Positions 57,186 to 64,000 of a DNA stretch of 64,000 nucleotides are shown piece by piece. Each line of letters opens with the position of its first letter. Position 1 is the first letter of the stretch. The stretch comes from Arsenophonus sp031446165. GTDB lineage: Bacteria; Pseudomonadota; Gammaproteobacteria; Enterobacterales; Enterobacteriaceae. The stretch covers positions 124,001 through 188,000 of the forward strand of contig CP132905.1 in assembly GCA_031446165.1 (NCBI GenBank), given 5' to 3'. The position numbers and the translations under genes were made by a program. The notes under the pieces are model-generated. The model did no database searches, had not been told where the DNA came from, and saw only the letters and a program-made list of their open reading frames with translations.

Positions 57186-59030
57186 TTATTCATCTAAAAA
57201 ACTACGTAGTATTTCTGAACGACTGGGATGTCTAAGTTTACGTAAAGCTTTTGCTTCAATTTGTCGAATTCTCTCTCTTGTTACATCAAATTGTTTGCCT
57301 ACTTCTTCTAAAGTGTGATCTGTATTCATATCAATACCAAAACGCATACGCAATACTTTTGCTTCACGTGTTGTTAACCCAGAAAGAACTGTATAAGTAG
57401 CAGAACGCAAACTATCCGATGTAGCAGAATCTAATGGTAATTCTACTGCAGTATCTTCGATAAAATCACCTAAATGTGAATCTTCATCATCTCCAATAGG
57501 TGTTTCCATTGAAATAGGTTCTTTAGAAATTTTTAATACTTTTCGGATTTTATCTTCAGGTATTAACATGCGTTCTGCTAATTCTTCAGGCGACGGTTCA
57601 CGGCCAATTTCTTGTAATATTTGCCGAGAAATACGATTTAATTTATTGATGGTTTCAATCATGTGTACCGGTATACGAATGGTACGTGCTTGATCAGCTA
57701 TTGAACGAGTAATTGCTTGTCTAATCCACCAAGTGGCATAAGTAGAAAATTTATAGCCACGACGATATTCAAATTTATCCACTGCTTTCATTAGTCCAAT
57801 ATTACCTTCTTGAATAAGGTCTAAAAATTGTAATCCTCTATTAGTATATTTTTTTGCTATGGAAATAACTAAACGTAAGTTGGCTTCAACCATTTCTTTT
57901 TTAGCACGTCTAGCTTTTGCTTCACCAATAGACATACGACGATTAATATCTTTTACTTGTTCAATAGTTAAACCAGTTTCAATTTCAATTTTTTCTAATT
58001 TTTTTAAAGAGCGTTTTATTTCTTCTTCGACATGAACTAATTTTTCATGCCAGTTTTTATTTATGTTTTTTGCTTTAAGTAACCATTTTGTATTAGTTTC
58101 ATTACCAGAAAATAGAAGAATAAAAATTTTTTTTGGTATTTTACATTCCTCAATACATAGTTTCATTATAATTCTTTCTTGAAAACGAATGCGTTCCATC
58201 ATATGGCGCATTTTATTTACTAAATAATCAAATTGTTTTGGTACTAAACGAAATTTTTTAAAAATTTCTGATAATTCTGCAATTTCTGATATTGAAGTAC
58301 TATAATTGCGACCATTTTTTTTTATTATATTATCTACATTTTCATACTGTGTACGTAATTCTAAGAATTTTTGTTTAGCAAATTCTGGATCAATGTTGGT
58401 GTCATCATTTTCATCAGTATTAGTGTTTTCCTCTTTTTCCTCTTCTTCGTCATTTATCGTATCTTCTAATAATAGTGAACCAATATTGGTGATGTTTTTT
58501 CCTATTTCTTCTTCAATATTTTGGTCAATAAAACCAGTAATGATATCAGATAATCGAATTTCACATTTTTCAACACGTGTATATTGATTCAATAAATAAG
58601 CGATAGATTCTGGATATTCAGCAACGGCACATTGTACTTCATTAATACCATCTTCGATACGTTTAGCAATATCAATTTCTCCCTCACGGGTTAATAATTC
58701 TACTGTACCCATTTCACGCATATACATCCGTACTGGATCTGTTGTGCGTCCTATTTCGTGTTCAACACTGGATAATACTTGAGCCGCAGCCTCAGCAGCA
58801 TCTTCATCGGTATCTGTAGTGGTTTCAGCTAAAATAAGGTCATCAGCATCTGGTGCCTCTTCCATAACTTGAATGCCCATGTCATTAATCATTTGAACAA
58901 TATCTTCAATTTGGTCTGAATCTACTATTTCTTCTGGAAGATGGTCGTTGACTTCAGCATAAGTCAAGTAGCCTTGTTCTTTGCCTTTAGTCACTAGTAG
59001 TTTAAGTTGTGATTGCGGGTTTTGCTCCAT
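57186..59030 (-). CDS. rpoD: RNA polymerase sigma factor RpoD (sigma-70)
   Basis: Primary sigma factor; 614 residues against 613 in E. coli. Region 1.1 starts MEQNPQSQLKLLVTKGKEQG; region 1.2 is TDPVRMYMREMGTVELLTREGEI; an acidic non-conserved region follows (DEEEEKEENTNTDEND); regions 2.1-2.4 are nearly identical to E. coli (RRAKKEMVEANLRLVISIAKKYTNRG...KFSTYATWWIRQAITRS); region 3 and region 4 (TLEEVGKQFDVTRERIRQIEAKALRKLRHPSRS) are intact, so promoter preference should be canonical. An upstream ATG at 59051 is rejected because the E. coli-like start at 59030, with GGAT upstream, is conserved at the DNA level too. It ends the rpsU-dnaG-rpoD operon. With rpoS lost from its usual site, it may be the main sigma factor. 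Confidence 0.97.
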   Translation of the reverse strand: MEQNPQSQLKLLVTKGKEQGYLTYAEVNDHLPEEIVDSDQIEDIVQMINDMGIQVMEEAPDADDLILAETTTDTDEDAAEAAAQVLSSVEHEIGRTTDPVRMYMREMGTVELLTREGEIDIAKRIEDGINEVQCAVAEYPESIAYLLNQYTRVEKCEIRLSDIITGFIDQNIEEEIGKNITNIGSLLLEDTINDEEEEKEENTNTDENDDTNIDPEFAKQKFLELRTQYENVDNIIKKNGRNYSTSISEIAELSEIFKKFRLVPKQFDYLVNKMRHMMERIRFQERIIMKLCIEECKIPKKIFILLFSGNETNTKWLLKAKNINKNWHEKLVHVEEEIKRSLKKLEKIEIETGLTIEQVKDINRRMSIGEAKARRAKKEMVEANLRLVISIAKKYTNRGLQFLDLIQEGNIGLMKAVDKFEYRRGYKFSTYATWWIRQAITRSIADQARTIRIPVHMIETINKLNRISRQILQEIGREPSPEELAERMLIPEDKIRKVLKISKEPISMETPIGDDEDSHLGDFIEDTAVELPLDSATSDSLRSATYTVLSGLTTREAKVLRMRFGIDMNTDHTLEEVGKQFDVTRERIRQIEAKALRKLRHPSRSEILRSFLDE

Positions 59031-59167
59031 AAGATGGTATCCATACTTCATATTGTGATTAATAATTGTTAGTAAAAATAACCAACAATGACATTAAAGG
59101 ATATTTTCGTTTTTTACATGCTATGTCCTTTATATCATAGCAATTGAAATGTAATGTATATCATGCA

Positions 59168-60925
59168 TTACATTTTAATTAGATGATTTATTTTTGAAAT
59201 CGTCATAACAGATACTTTTTCACGTTCTTCATTGGTTAAACCCTGTGTTCTTGCTTTCGCAATGAAGAATTCTAATTTTTCATCAAGCACTCTAATAGAT
59301 AAATTTTTTAATGCATCTTTAAATATTTTTTCTGATTTTTTGTGTTGTATATCGGTCCATGTTGCAAGTTTTTCAAGTTGTTTAATAAATTTATTATTAC
59401 GATAGTATTCTAATAATTGACCAGTATTTATACCATTATTAGATTTACAAAGATTTATTAGTTCTAAAAATAATGTTAATCCTGGTAGATTTGAATCTTG
59501 TATTTCATTGATATTACTTATAAAGTGAACGAAATGTGGGTTTTGTAGTAATAATGCAATTAGTATTCGCATTGTAGTTACTTTTATTTTTGGTATTTGA
59601 TATTTTTTTTCTGGTAGTTCTTTTTGAATCATAAAAAGAATATATGTAGTATCTGGAATATTAATAAACTGCCCCAGTTTTTCTGCTAAATGTAATCTTA
59701 TAATATCACCAGGTATTTTTTTAATGAAAGATACTACAAGTTGCTTAAATTTTGCCTTACCTTCATGAGTCTGTAAATTTATTTTTTGTATTAATGTATC
59801 AAATAAAAATTTTGAGAATGAATGTGCTTTTATTATGCGTTTTTCAAATTTTTGTTTGCCTTCTTTACGTATTATTGAGTCAGGATCTTCACCATGTGGC
59901 AAAAAAATGAATTTTAGTTGATAACCATCTTGCAAGTAATTTATCCCTATTTCTAGTGTTCTCCATGCAGCTTTATAGCCTGCTAAATCGCCATCATAAC
60001 AAAAGATTATTGTATTAGTATTTCTAAATAGTAATTGAATATGTTCTTTGGTTATTGTTGTGCCTAATGAAGCTACGGCGTATTGAATTCCAAATTGAGT
60101 TAAAGATATAACATCCATATAACCTTCAACAACTAATAATTGAGAAAGTTTTATATTGTCTTTTAATGCTTCATATAAACCATATAATTGACGATTTTTA
60201 TGAAAAATTTTAGTTTCTAGTGAATTTAAATATTTTGGTAATTGATCATCTACAGCACGGCCACCAAACGCAATAATACGGCCTCTATGATCTCTGATTG
60301 GAAATGTAATACGATGACGAAAAAGATCGTAGTTATGACCCTTCTTATTAATCAACATACCTGTTTCTGTTATTTTTATTTTTTCAAAGTTATTGTGATT
60401 TTTTTTTAAATATTCAATGATATTATTCCAACCATGTGGTGCAAAACCGATAGAAAATCGATCAATAATTTCATCAGTTAATCCGCGTTTTATTAGATAT
60501 TTTTTTGCGTGATAGACATTTGATGATGTATTTAATGAGTTTTTATAAAATTGATTAATATTTTTCATTAATTTATAAATATTTTGTCGGTTTTCTTGTT
60601 CTATTTGGTATGCATTATTTTTTTTTTCGTATTGAATATCTAATTGATTAATGGAAGCCAATTCTTCAATACTTTCAACAAAATTAAATTTGTGATAATT
60701 CATTAAAAAATCAATAGCATTACCGTGTGCTCCACAGCCAAAACAATAATAAAATTGTTTATTTTTATTAACAGTGAATGAAGGTTTTTTCTCATTATGA
60801 AATGGGCAACATGCATAATGATTTTTACCTTGTTTTTTTAATTGAATTTTACTGTTAATGAGATCAATGATATTAGTTTTTGCTAATAAGTTATTGATAA
60901 ATGTATTTGGTATTTTTCGTTCCAT
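59168..60925 (-). CDS. dnaG: DNA primase
   Basis: Synthesises RNA primers for replication. The 585-residue product (E. coli 581) has the N-terminal zinc-binding domain CCPFHNEKKPSFTVN...YYCFGCGAHGNAIDF, the RNA polymerase core with FPIRDHRGRIIAFGGRAV and PKYLNSLETKIFHK, the TOPRIM residues in LLVVEGYMDVISL (Glu) and FCYDGDLAG (Asp-x-Asp), and a diverged C-terminal DnaB-binding domain ending in ARTQGLTNEEREKV. A frame extends 25 codons upstream to 61000, but the ATG at 60925 (MERKIPNTFINNLLAKTN) aligns with the E. coli start. It lies about 140 bases after rpsU and about 140 before rpoD. Confidence 0.96.
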   Translation of the reverse strand: MERKIPNTFINNLLAKTNIIDLINSKIQLKKQGKNHYACCPFHNEKKPSFTVNKNKQFYYCFGCGAHGNAIDFLMNYHKFNFVESIEELASINQLDIQYEKKNNAYQIEQENRQNIYKLMKNINQFYKNSLNTSSNVYHAKKYLIKRGLTDEIIDRFSIGFAPHGWNNIIEYLKKNHNNFEKIKITETGMLINKKGHNYDLFRHRITFPIRDHRGRIIAFGGRAVDDQLPKYLNSLETKIFHKNRQLYGLYEALKDNIKLSQLLVVEGYMDVISLTQFGIQYAVASLGTTITKEHIQLLFRNTNTIIFCYDGDLAGYKAAWRTLEIGINYLQDGYQLKFIFLPHGEDPDSIIRKEGKQKFEKRIIKAHSFSKFLFDTLIQKINLQTHEGKAKFKQLVVSFIKKIPGDIIRLHLAEKLGQFINIPDTTYILFMIQKELPEKKYQIPKIKVTTMRILIALLLQNPHFVHFISNINEIQDSNLPGLTLFLELINLCKSNNGINTGQLLEYYRNNKFIKQLEKLATWTDIQHKKSEKIFKDALKNLSIRVLDEKLEFFIAKARTQGLTNEEREKVSVMTISKINHLIKM

Positions 60926-61068
60926 AAATGTTATCATTAATAAGCAATGAAAATCTGCATCTTTTTTAGTAGGTGCAGAGTTTTTTGTAAGAGATATCAC
61001 ATAATATGTATTGTTTTTTAAAACGATAACTCTTTTTAAAAAGCTGTATTAAGAAATATGGAGTATAA

Positions 61069-61284
61069 TTAATACAAACGAATACGACGTGCATTTTCAC
61101 GTGCTATTTTTTTTACGTGACGTTTTATTGCTGATGACTTTTCGCGTTTACGTACAGTGGTTGCTTTTTCATAAAATTCACGGCGACGAACTTCAGCTAA
61201 TATACCCGCTTTTTCACAAGAACGCTTAAATCTCCGTAATGCTACATCAAATGGTTCATTTTCTCTAACTTTAATGATTGGCAT
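61069..61284 (-). CDS. rpsU: 30S ribosomal protein S21
   Basis: A small basic 30S protein of 71 residues, the same length as in E. coli: MPIIKVRENEPFDVALRRFKR at the start, then SCEKAGILAEVRRREFYEKAT and a basic tail ending ARRIRLY. AAGG lies about ten bases before the ATG. It is the first gene of the macromolecular synthesis operon and is divergent from tsaD, as in E. coli. Confidence 0.97.
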   Translation of the reverse strand: MPIIKVRENEPFDVALRRFKRSCEKAGILAEVRRREFYEKATTVRKREKSSAIKRHVKKIARENARRIRLY

Positions 61285-61608
61285 TTATTTTTACCTTAAA
61301 TAATTTGTTTTTTATTATACTAAGTTTTTAGAATAAAGTTTACATTTTTTGTGATTTTACTGCAATAAAAAAGATTTTGTAAAGAAGAATATTCATAAGA
61401 AAAATAAAGATAATAAAATATATTTTAAAAACATTTAAATAATGAATAAAAAAATATTTTTAAATATAATTACATAAAAAATATTTTTAAATATAATTAA
61501 ATATAATTTATAATTAATTATTATTATAAAATCTATTTTTTTTTGCATTATGCATAATGTTTGTTAGATTATATTTAGATATAAAATAATAAAAATATGG
61601 TTAATAAA
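61285..61608. other. Divergent promoter region between rpsU and tsaD
   Basis: About 320 A/T-rich bases that must hold promoters for both genes. A direct repeat of about 20 bases (ATATTTTTAAATATAATTA) occurs twice around 61450-61500. The 14-bp palindrome at 61546-61559 is listed separately. No LexA box or clear sigma-70 pair is identifiable. Confidence 0.4.
61546..61559. repeat. 14-bp perfect palindrome upstream of tsaD
   Basis: CATTATGCATAATG reads the same on both strands and lies 50 bases before the tsaD start. Palindromes with GC in the centre are rare in these spacers, so it may be an operator or part of a promoter, but no known regulator site is matched. Confidence 0.6.
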
Positions 61609-62625
61609 ATGCGTATTTTGGGTATAGAAACATCTTGTGATGATACTGGTGTTGCAATTTATGATGATAGTTTAGGTTTGTTAGCTAATCGATTATACAG
61701 CCAAAAATTACATTCTGATTATGGGGGAGTGGTTCCTGAGCTTGCTTCTAGGGATCATCTTCGAAAAATAATTCCTTTGATTAAAGCCGCATTAAAAGAA
61801 GCATCTTTGGTTGGAACTGATATCAATGGTATTGCTTATACTGCAGGTCCAGGTTTAATTAGTGCTTTGTTAGTTGGAGCGACAATAGGATGTTCATTGG
61901 CATTTGCATGGGGAGTGCCTGTTATCCCAGTAAACCATATGGAAGGACATTTATTGTCGACAATGTTAGAAAATAATAGTCCTCAGTTCCCATTTGTGGC
62001 ATTGTTAGCATCTGGTGGTCATACTCAATTAATTAATGTAACAGGTATTGGTCAATATAAGTTATTAGGTGAATCAATTGATGATGCTTCTGGTGAAGCT
62101 TTTGATAAAACAGCAAAATTATTAGGGTTAGATTATCCAGGTGGTCCAGCACTTTCATTAGTAGCTAAAAAAGGAAAACCTGGTCGGTTTTTTTTTCCTC
62201 GTCCTATGACAAATCGTCCTGGATTAGATTTTAGTTTTTCCGGTTTAAAAACTTTTGTGGCTAATACAATTCGTAATACTATTTTAGATGAGCAAACAAT
62301 TGCTGATATTGCTTATGAATTTGAAAATGCAATTGTTGATACATTGATAATAAAATCTAAGAGAGCTTTAGAAGTTACTGGTTTTAAACGTTTAGTCATG
62401 GCTGGTGGTGTTAGTGCAAATAATACTTTACGAATAAGAATGACGGAATCTATAAAAAATATTGGTGGAGAAGTTTTTTATTCTAGTCCAGAATTTTGTA
62501 CTGATAATGGTGCAATGATAGCGTTAACTGGGATGCTACGTTTTAAAAATTGTATGTATAATGATGCTATGGATATTACTGTAAAACCTCGGTGGCCTAT
62601 TACCGAATTATTTCCATTAGTTTGA
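61609..62625 (+). CDS. tsaD: tRNA threonylcarbamoyladenosine transferase subunit TsaD
   Basis: Catalytic subunit that transfers threonylcarbamoyl to A37 of ANN-decoding tRNAs. The 338-residue product (E. coli 337) has ETSCDDTGVAIYDD, GGVVPELASRDH, YTAGPGL, the metal-binding HMEGH, SGGHTQL, GEAFDKTAKLLGL, FSFSGLKTF, MAGGVSANNTLR and FCTDNGAMIA (Asp ligand) of the Kae1/TsaD/ASKHA fold. An ATG at 61597 adds four residues; the ATG at 61609 aligns with the E. coli start. Neither has a clear binding site. It is divergent from rpsU; plsY and bacA, near it in E. coli, are missing. Confidence 0.96.
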   Translation: MRILGIETSCDDTGVAIYDDSLGLLANRLYSQKLHSDYGGVVPELASRDHLRKIIPLIKAALKEASLVGTDINGIAYTAGPGLISALLVGATIGCSLAFAWGVPVIPVNHMEGHLLSTMLENNSPQFPFVALLASGGHTQLINVTGIGQYKLLGESIDDASGEAFDKTAKLLGLDYPGGPALSLVAKKGKPGRFFFPRPMTNRPGLDFSFSGLKTFVANTIRNTILDEQTIADIAYEFENAIVDTLIIKSKRALEVTGFKRLVMAGGVSANNTLRIRMTESIKNIGGEVFYSSPEFCTDNGAMIALTGMLRFKNCMYNDAMDITVKPRWPITELFPLV

Positions 62626-63401
62626 AGATTGTAGATGTGTTTTATTTTTATTAAAGATATAAGTATTTTTTATATATTTTTGTTATTTTTTTTTAAAATT
62701 AATTAAGAAATTATTAAAATATAAAGTAGATATTTAATAAAGATTTTTTATAAATATTAAATATTTTTATAAATTGCTATAAAAATCAATAATATTGATA
62801 TTAATATCATTTTTACGATAATTTATATTACTTAAAAAATTATTAATTGATTATATAGACTGATAATTTGTATAAATTTATTTTTGTATACTTTATAGAA
62901 AATTTATAACAATGATAATAACGAAAAACATTTTTTTGCATGTTATATTTTTGTGGATGCATTGTTTAAATTGTATGCTGAATTATTTAAGTTTTATAGA
63001 TTAATTATTTAACATAGAAATATACATATACTTTATGTGACAATACAGTGGTTTTTTACTATTTTATATTTTTTTTTATAAATTAAAATAAATAACAAAT
63101 TAGATGCTATTTCTTATTTATAAGAAAAATAATATCTTTTAATGTTTTATAATATAAATAAATGATATGTTATAATTATATATAGTTAGTTATAATTATA
63201 TATAGTTATATGTCATATTTCATTGGTGAGCTACATTTTATTGTTGTGTCATGGGTTTTTATGTTTTTGTTTTTTAAACAACATTATATTTTCTATGATT
63301 ACATTTTTGTATAAATTATAGGTTTTAGTTATATTTTATGAATTATATTGATAATATTTTAAAAAAAATAAATTTAATAATTTTTAAAATGAGAAAAATT
63401 A
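62626..63401. other. AT-rich spacer between tsaD and folB
   Basis: About 775 bases where plsY lies in E. coli (tsaD-plsY-folB); no PlsY-like peptide is readable. It contains the 20-bp tandem duplication at 63169-63208. No terminator after tsaD is evident. Confidence 0.5.
63169..63208. repeat. 20-bp perfect tandem duplication
   Basis: GTTATAATTATATATAGTTA occurs twice back to back, about 190 bases before folB. Probably replication slippage. Confidence 0.92.
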
Positions 63402-63755
63402 ATGGATATTATATTTATTGAAGCATTAACAGTGTTTACAACGATTGGTGTTTATGATTGGGAACAAACAATTAAGCAGAAATTATTGATAGATATTAAA
63501 ATTGGGTATGATCATCAATATGTCAATAAAAGTGATGCTATAGAATGTTATTTAGATTATAATGAAATTGCTAAAATAGTTATTCGATATATAGAAACAA
63601 AAAAATTTAAACTAATAGAGCGTGTTGCAGAAGATGTTGCTGATATTCTTTTGAATCAATTTGATATTTGTTGGGTTTATATTCAAGTAGTAAAATTTAG
63701 TGCACTACCAAAAGCTAAACGGGTTGGGGTAATTATTCAACGTAAAAAGAAATAA
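63402..63755 (+). CDS. folB: Dihydroneopterin aldolase
   Basis: Cleaves 7,8-dihydroneopterin to 6-hydroxymethyl-dihydropterin in folate synthesis. The 117-residue product (E. coli 122) starts MDIIFIEALTVFTTIGVYDWEQ, contains the active-site glutamate of that segment, LDYNEIAKIV, and FKLIERVAEDVADILL with the LIERVAE catalytic region, and ends with the GVIIQRKKK strand. GAGA lies before the ATG, a weak binding site. In E. coli bacA lies between folB and cca; here only 25 bases separate folB and the cca end. Confidence 0.95.
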   Translation: MDIIFIEALTVFTTIGVYDWEQTIKQKLLIDIKIGYDHQYVNKSDAIECYLDYNEIAKIVIRYIETKKFKLIERVAEDVADILLNQFDICWVYIQVVKFSALPKAKRVGVIIQRKKK

Positions 63756-63780
63756 TTTTGTTATGATGGTAAGTTCTAGT

Positions 63781-64000
63781 TTAATGTGTTATAATTTTTT
63801 GTTTGTTCCACCAAGTTGTTAATTTTTTAATACGTTGTTGAGTAATTTTATCTTTAAATGCAGCACCTGTGATATTTTTTTCAATAATTTTTTGTGAAGA
63901 TGTTGTTTTAGCTATTTGAAATGCTTCAAAAAAAAATTTTTTTTGTAAATAAATAACATTATTTTTTTCTGTTTCTTTATAAGAATCAGCTTCACATATA
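63781..64000 (-). CDS. cca: CCA tRNA nucleotidyltransferase, C-terminal fragment (cut by window edge)
   Basis: The last 72 codons of a minus-strand gene that runs off the right edge. The peptide starts CEADSYKETEK and continues FFFEAFQIAKTTSSQKIIEKNITGAAF and ITQQRIKKLTTWW, which follows the C-terminal pattern of enteric Cca (CEAD near the end of the catalytic half, then I-x-x-G and R-I-x-x-L-x-x-W). Since none of the tRNAs here encode CCA, this enzyme is needed. The tsaD-folB-cca order as in E. coli supports the call. It converges with folB. Confidence 0.82.
   Translation of the reverse strand, partial: ICEADSYKETEKNNVIYLQKKFFFEAFQIAKTTSSQKIIEKNITGAAFKDKITQQRIKKLTTWWNKQKIITH

Noticed and set aside
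58306..58587. 93-codon frame opposite rpoD
   Set aside because: Antisense shadow of the acidic non-conserved region of sigma-70; the Ser/Phe runs mirror the Glu/Asp codons of rpoD.
1..64000. CRISPR arrays, insertion sequences, prophage, rRNA
   Set aside because: No regularly spaced repeats, transposase, integrase or terminal inverted repeats, and no rRNA-like conserved GC-rich stretch was seen; the tandem repeats found have no spacers.

Overview
The window looks like chromosomal DNA from a reduced, very AT-rich gammaproteobacterial (Enterobacterales) genome, most likely an obligate insect symbiont. Nearly every gene is a close relative of an E. coli gene of almost the same length. Blocks of E. 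coli-like order survive, codons are A/T-biased, and the genes are separated by long AT-only spacers; adding up the CDS lengths gives only about two thirds coding. The gene set (complete biotin branch bioA/bioBFCD, pdxH for B6, folE and folB for folate, hemB for haem, a SitABCD-type Mn/Fe importer) fits a partner of a blood-feeding insect. The low coding density suggests something like a reduced Arsenophonus of louse flies rather than compact Wigglesworthia, but the species cannot be fixed from the sequence alone.

Layout. 1-5.5 kb: 5' end of rnt, pdxH-tyrS, hemB. 6.8-9.9 kb: dusA, tRNA-Ala(GGC), gltX, tRNA-Val(TAC). 10.7-18.2 kb: pgl, bioA and divergent bioBFCD, then ybhL with a clear terminator, as in the E. 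coli pgl-bio-ybhL segment. 18.6-23.3 kb: sseA, rhtA, folE. 24.3-32.7 kb: metG (C-terminal domain missing), udk (broken by one base), dcd, gnd, a YbhI-like DASS transporter. 32.9-36.4 kb: sitABCD on the minus strand. 37.9-46.2 kb: thrS-infC-rpmI-rplT-pheST-ihfA translation cluster. 47.2-54.8 kb: ftsB-ispD-ispF-surE-nlpD converging on mutS, the E. coli order with truD, pcm and rpoS gone. 55.5-63.8 kb: a DedA protein, tRNA-Ile2(CAT), the rpoD-dnaG-rpsU macromolecular synthesis operon, divergent tsaD, folB, and the 3' end of cca.

How it works together: most genes serve translation (six aminoacyl-tRNA synthetases, three tRNAs, TsaD, DusA, IF3, three ribosomal proteins) and cofactor supply (biotin, PLP, tetrahydrofolate, haem, isoprenoids), with a few envelope and repair genes. 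I found no mobile element, phage, CRISPR array or obviously new multigene system. The notable signals are molecular erosion: all four editing-site residues of ThrRS are replaced, MetG lacks its dimerization domain, GluRS lacks one zinc ligand, a DedA protein lacks its membrane acidic pair, and udk has a single-base loss beside homopolymers. Set against these are conserved oddities such as the AUU start of infC. A perfect 25-bp inverted repeat lies at the former rpoS site, and a tiny reading frame with five consecutive cysteines lies in the dcd-gnd spacer.
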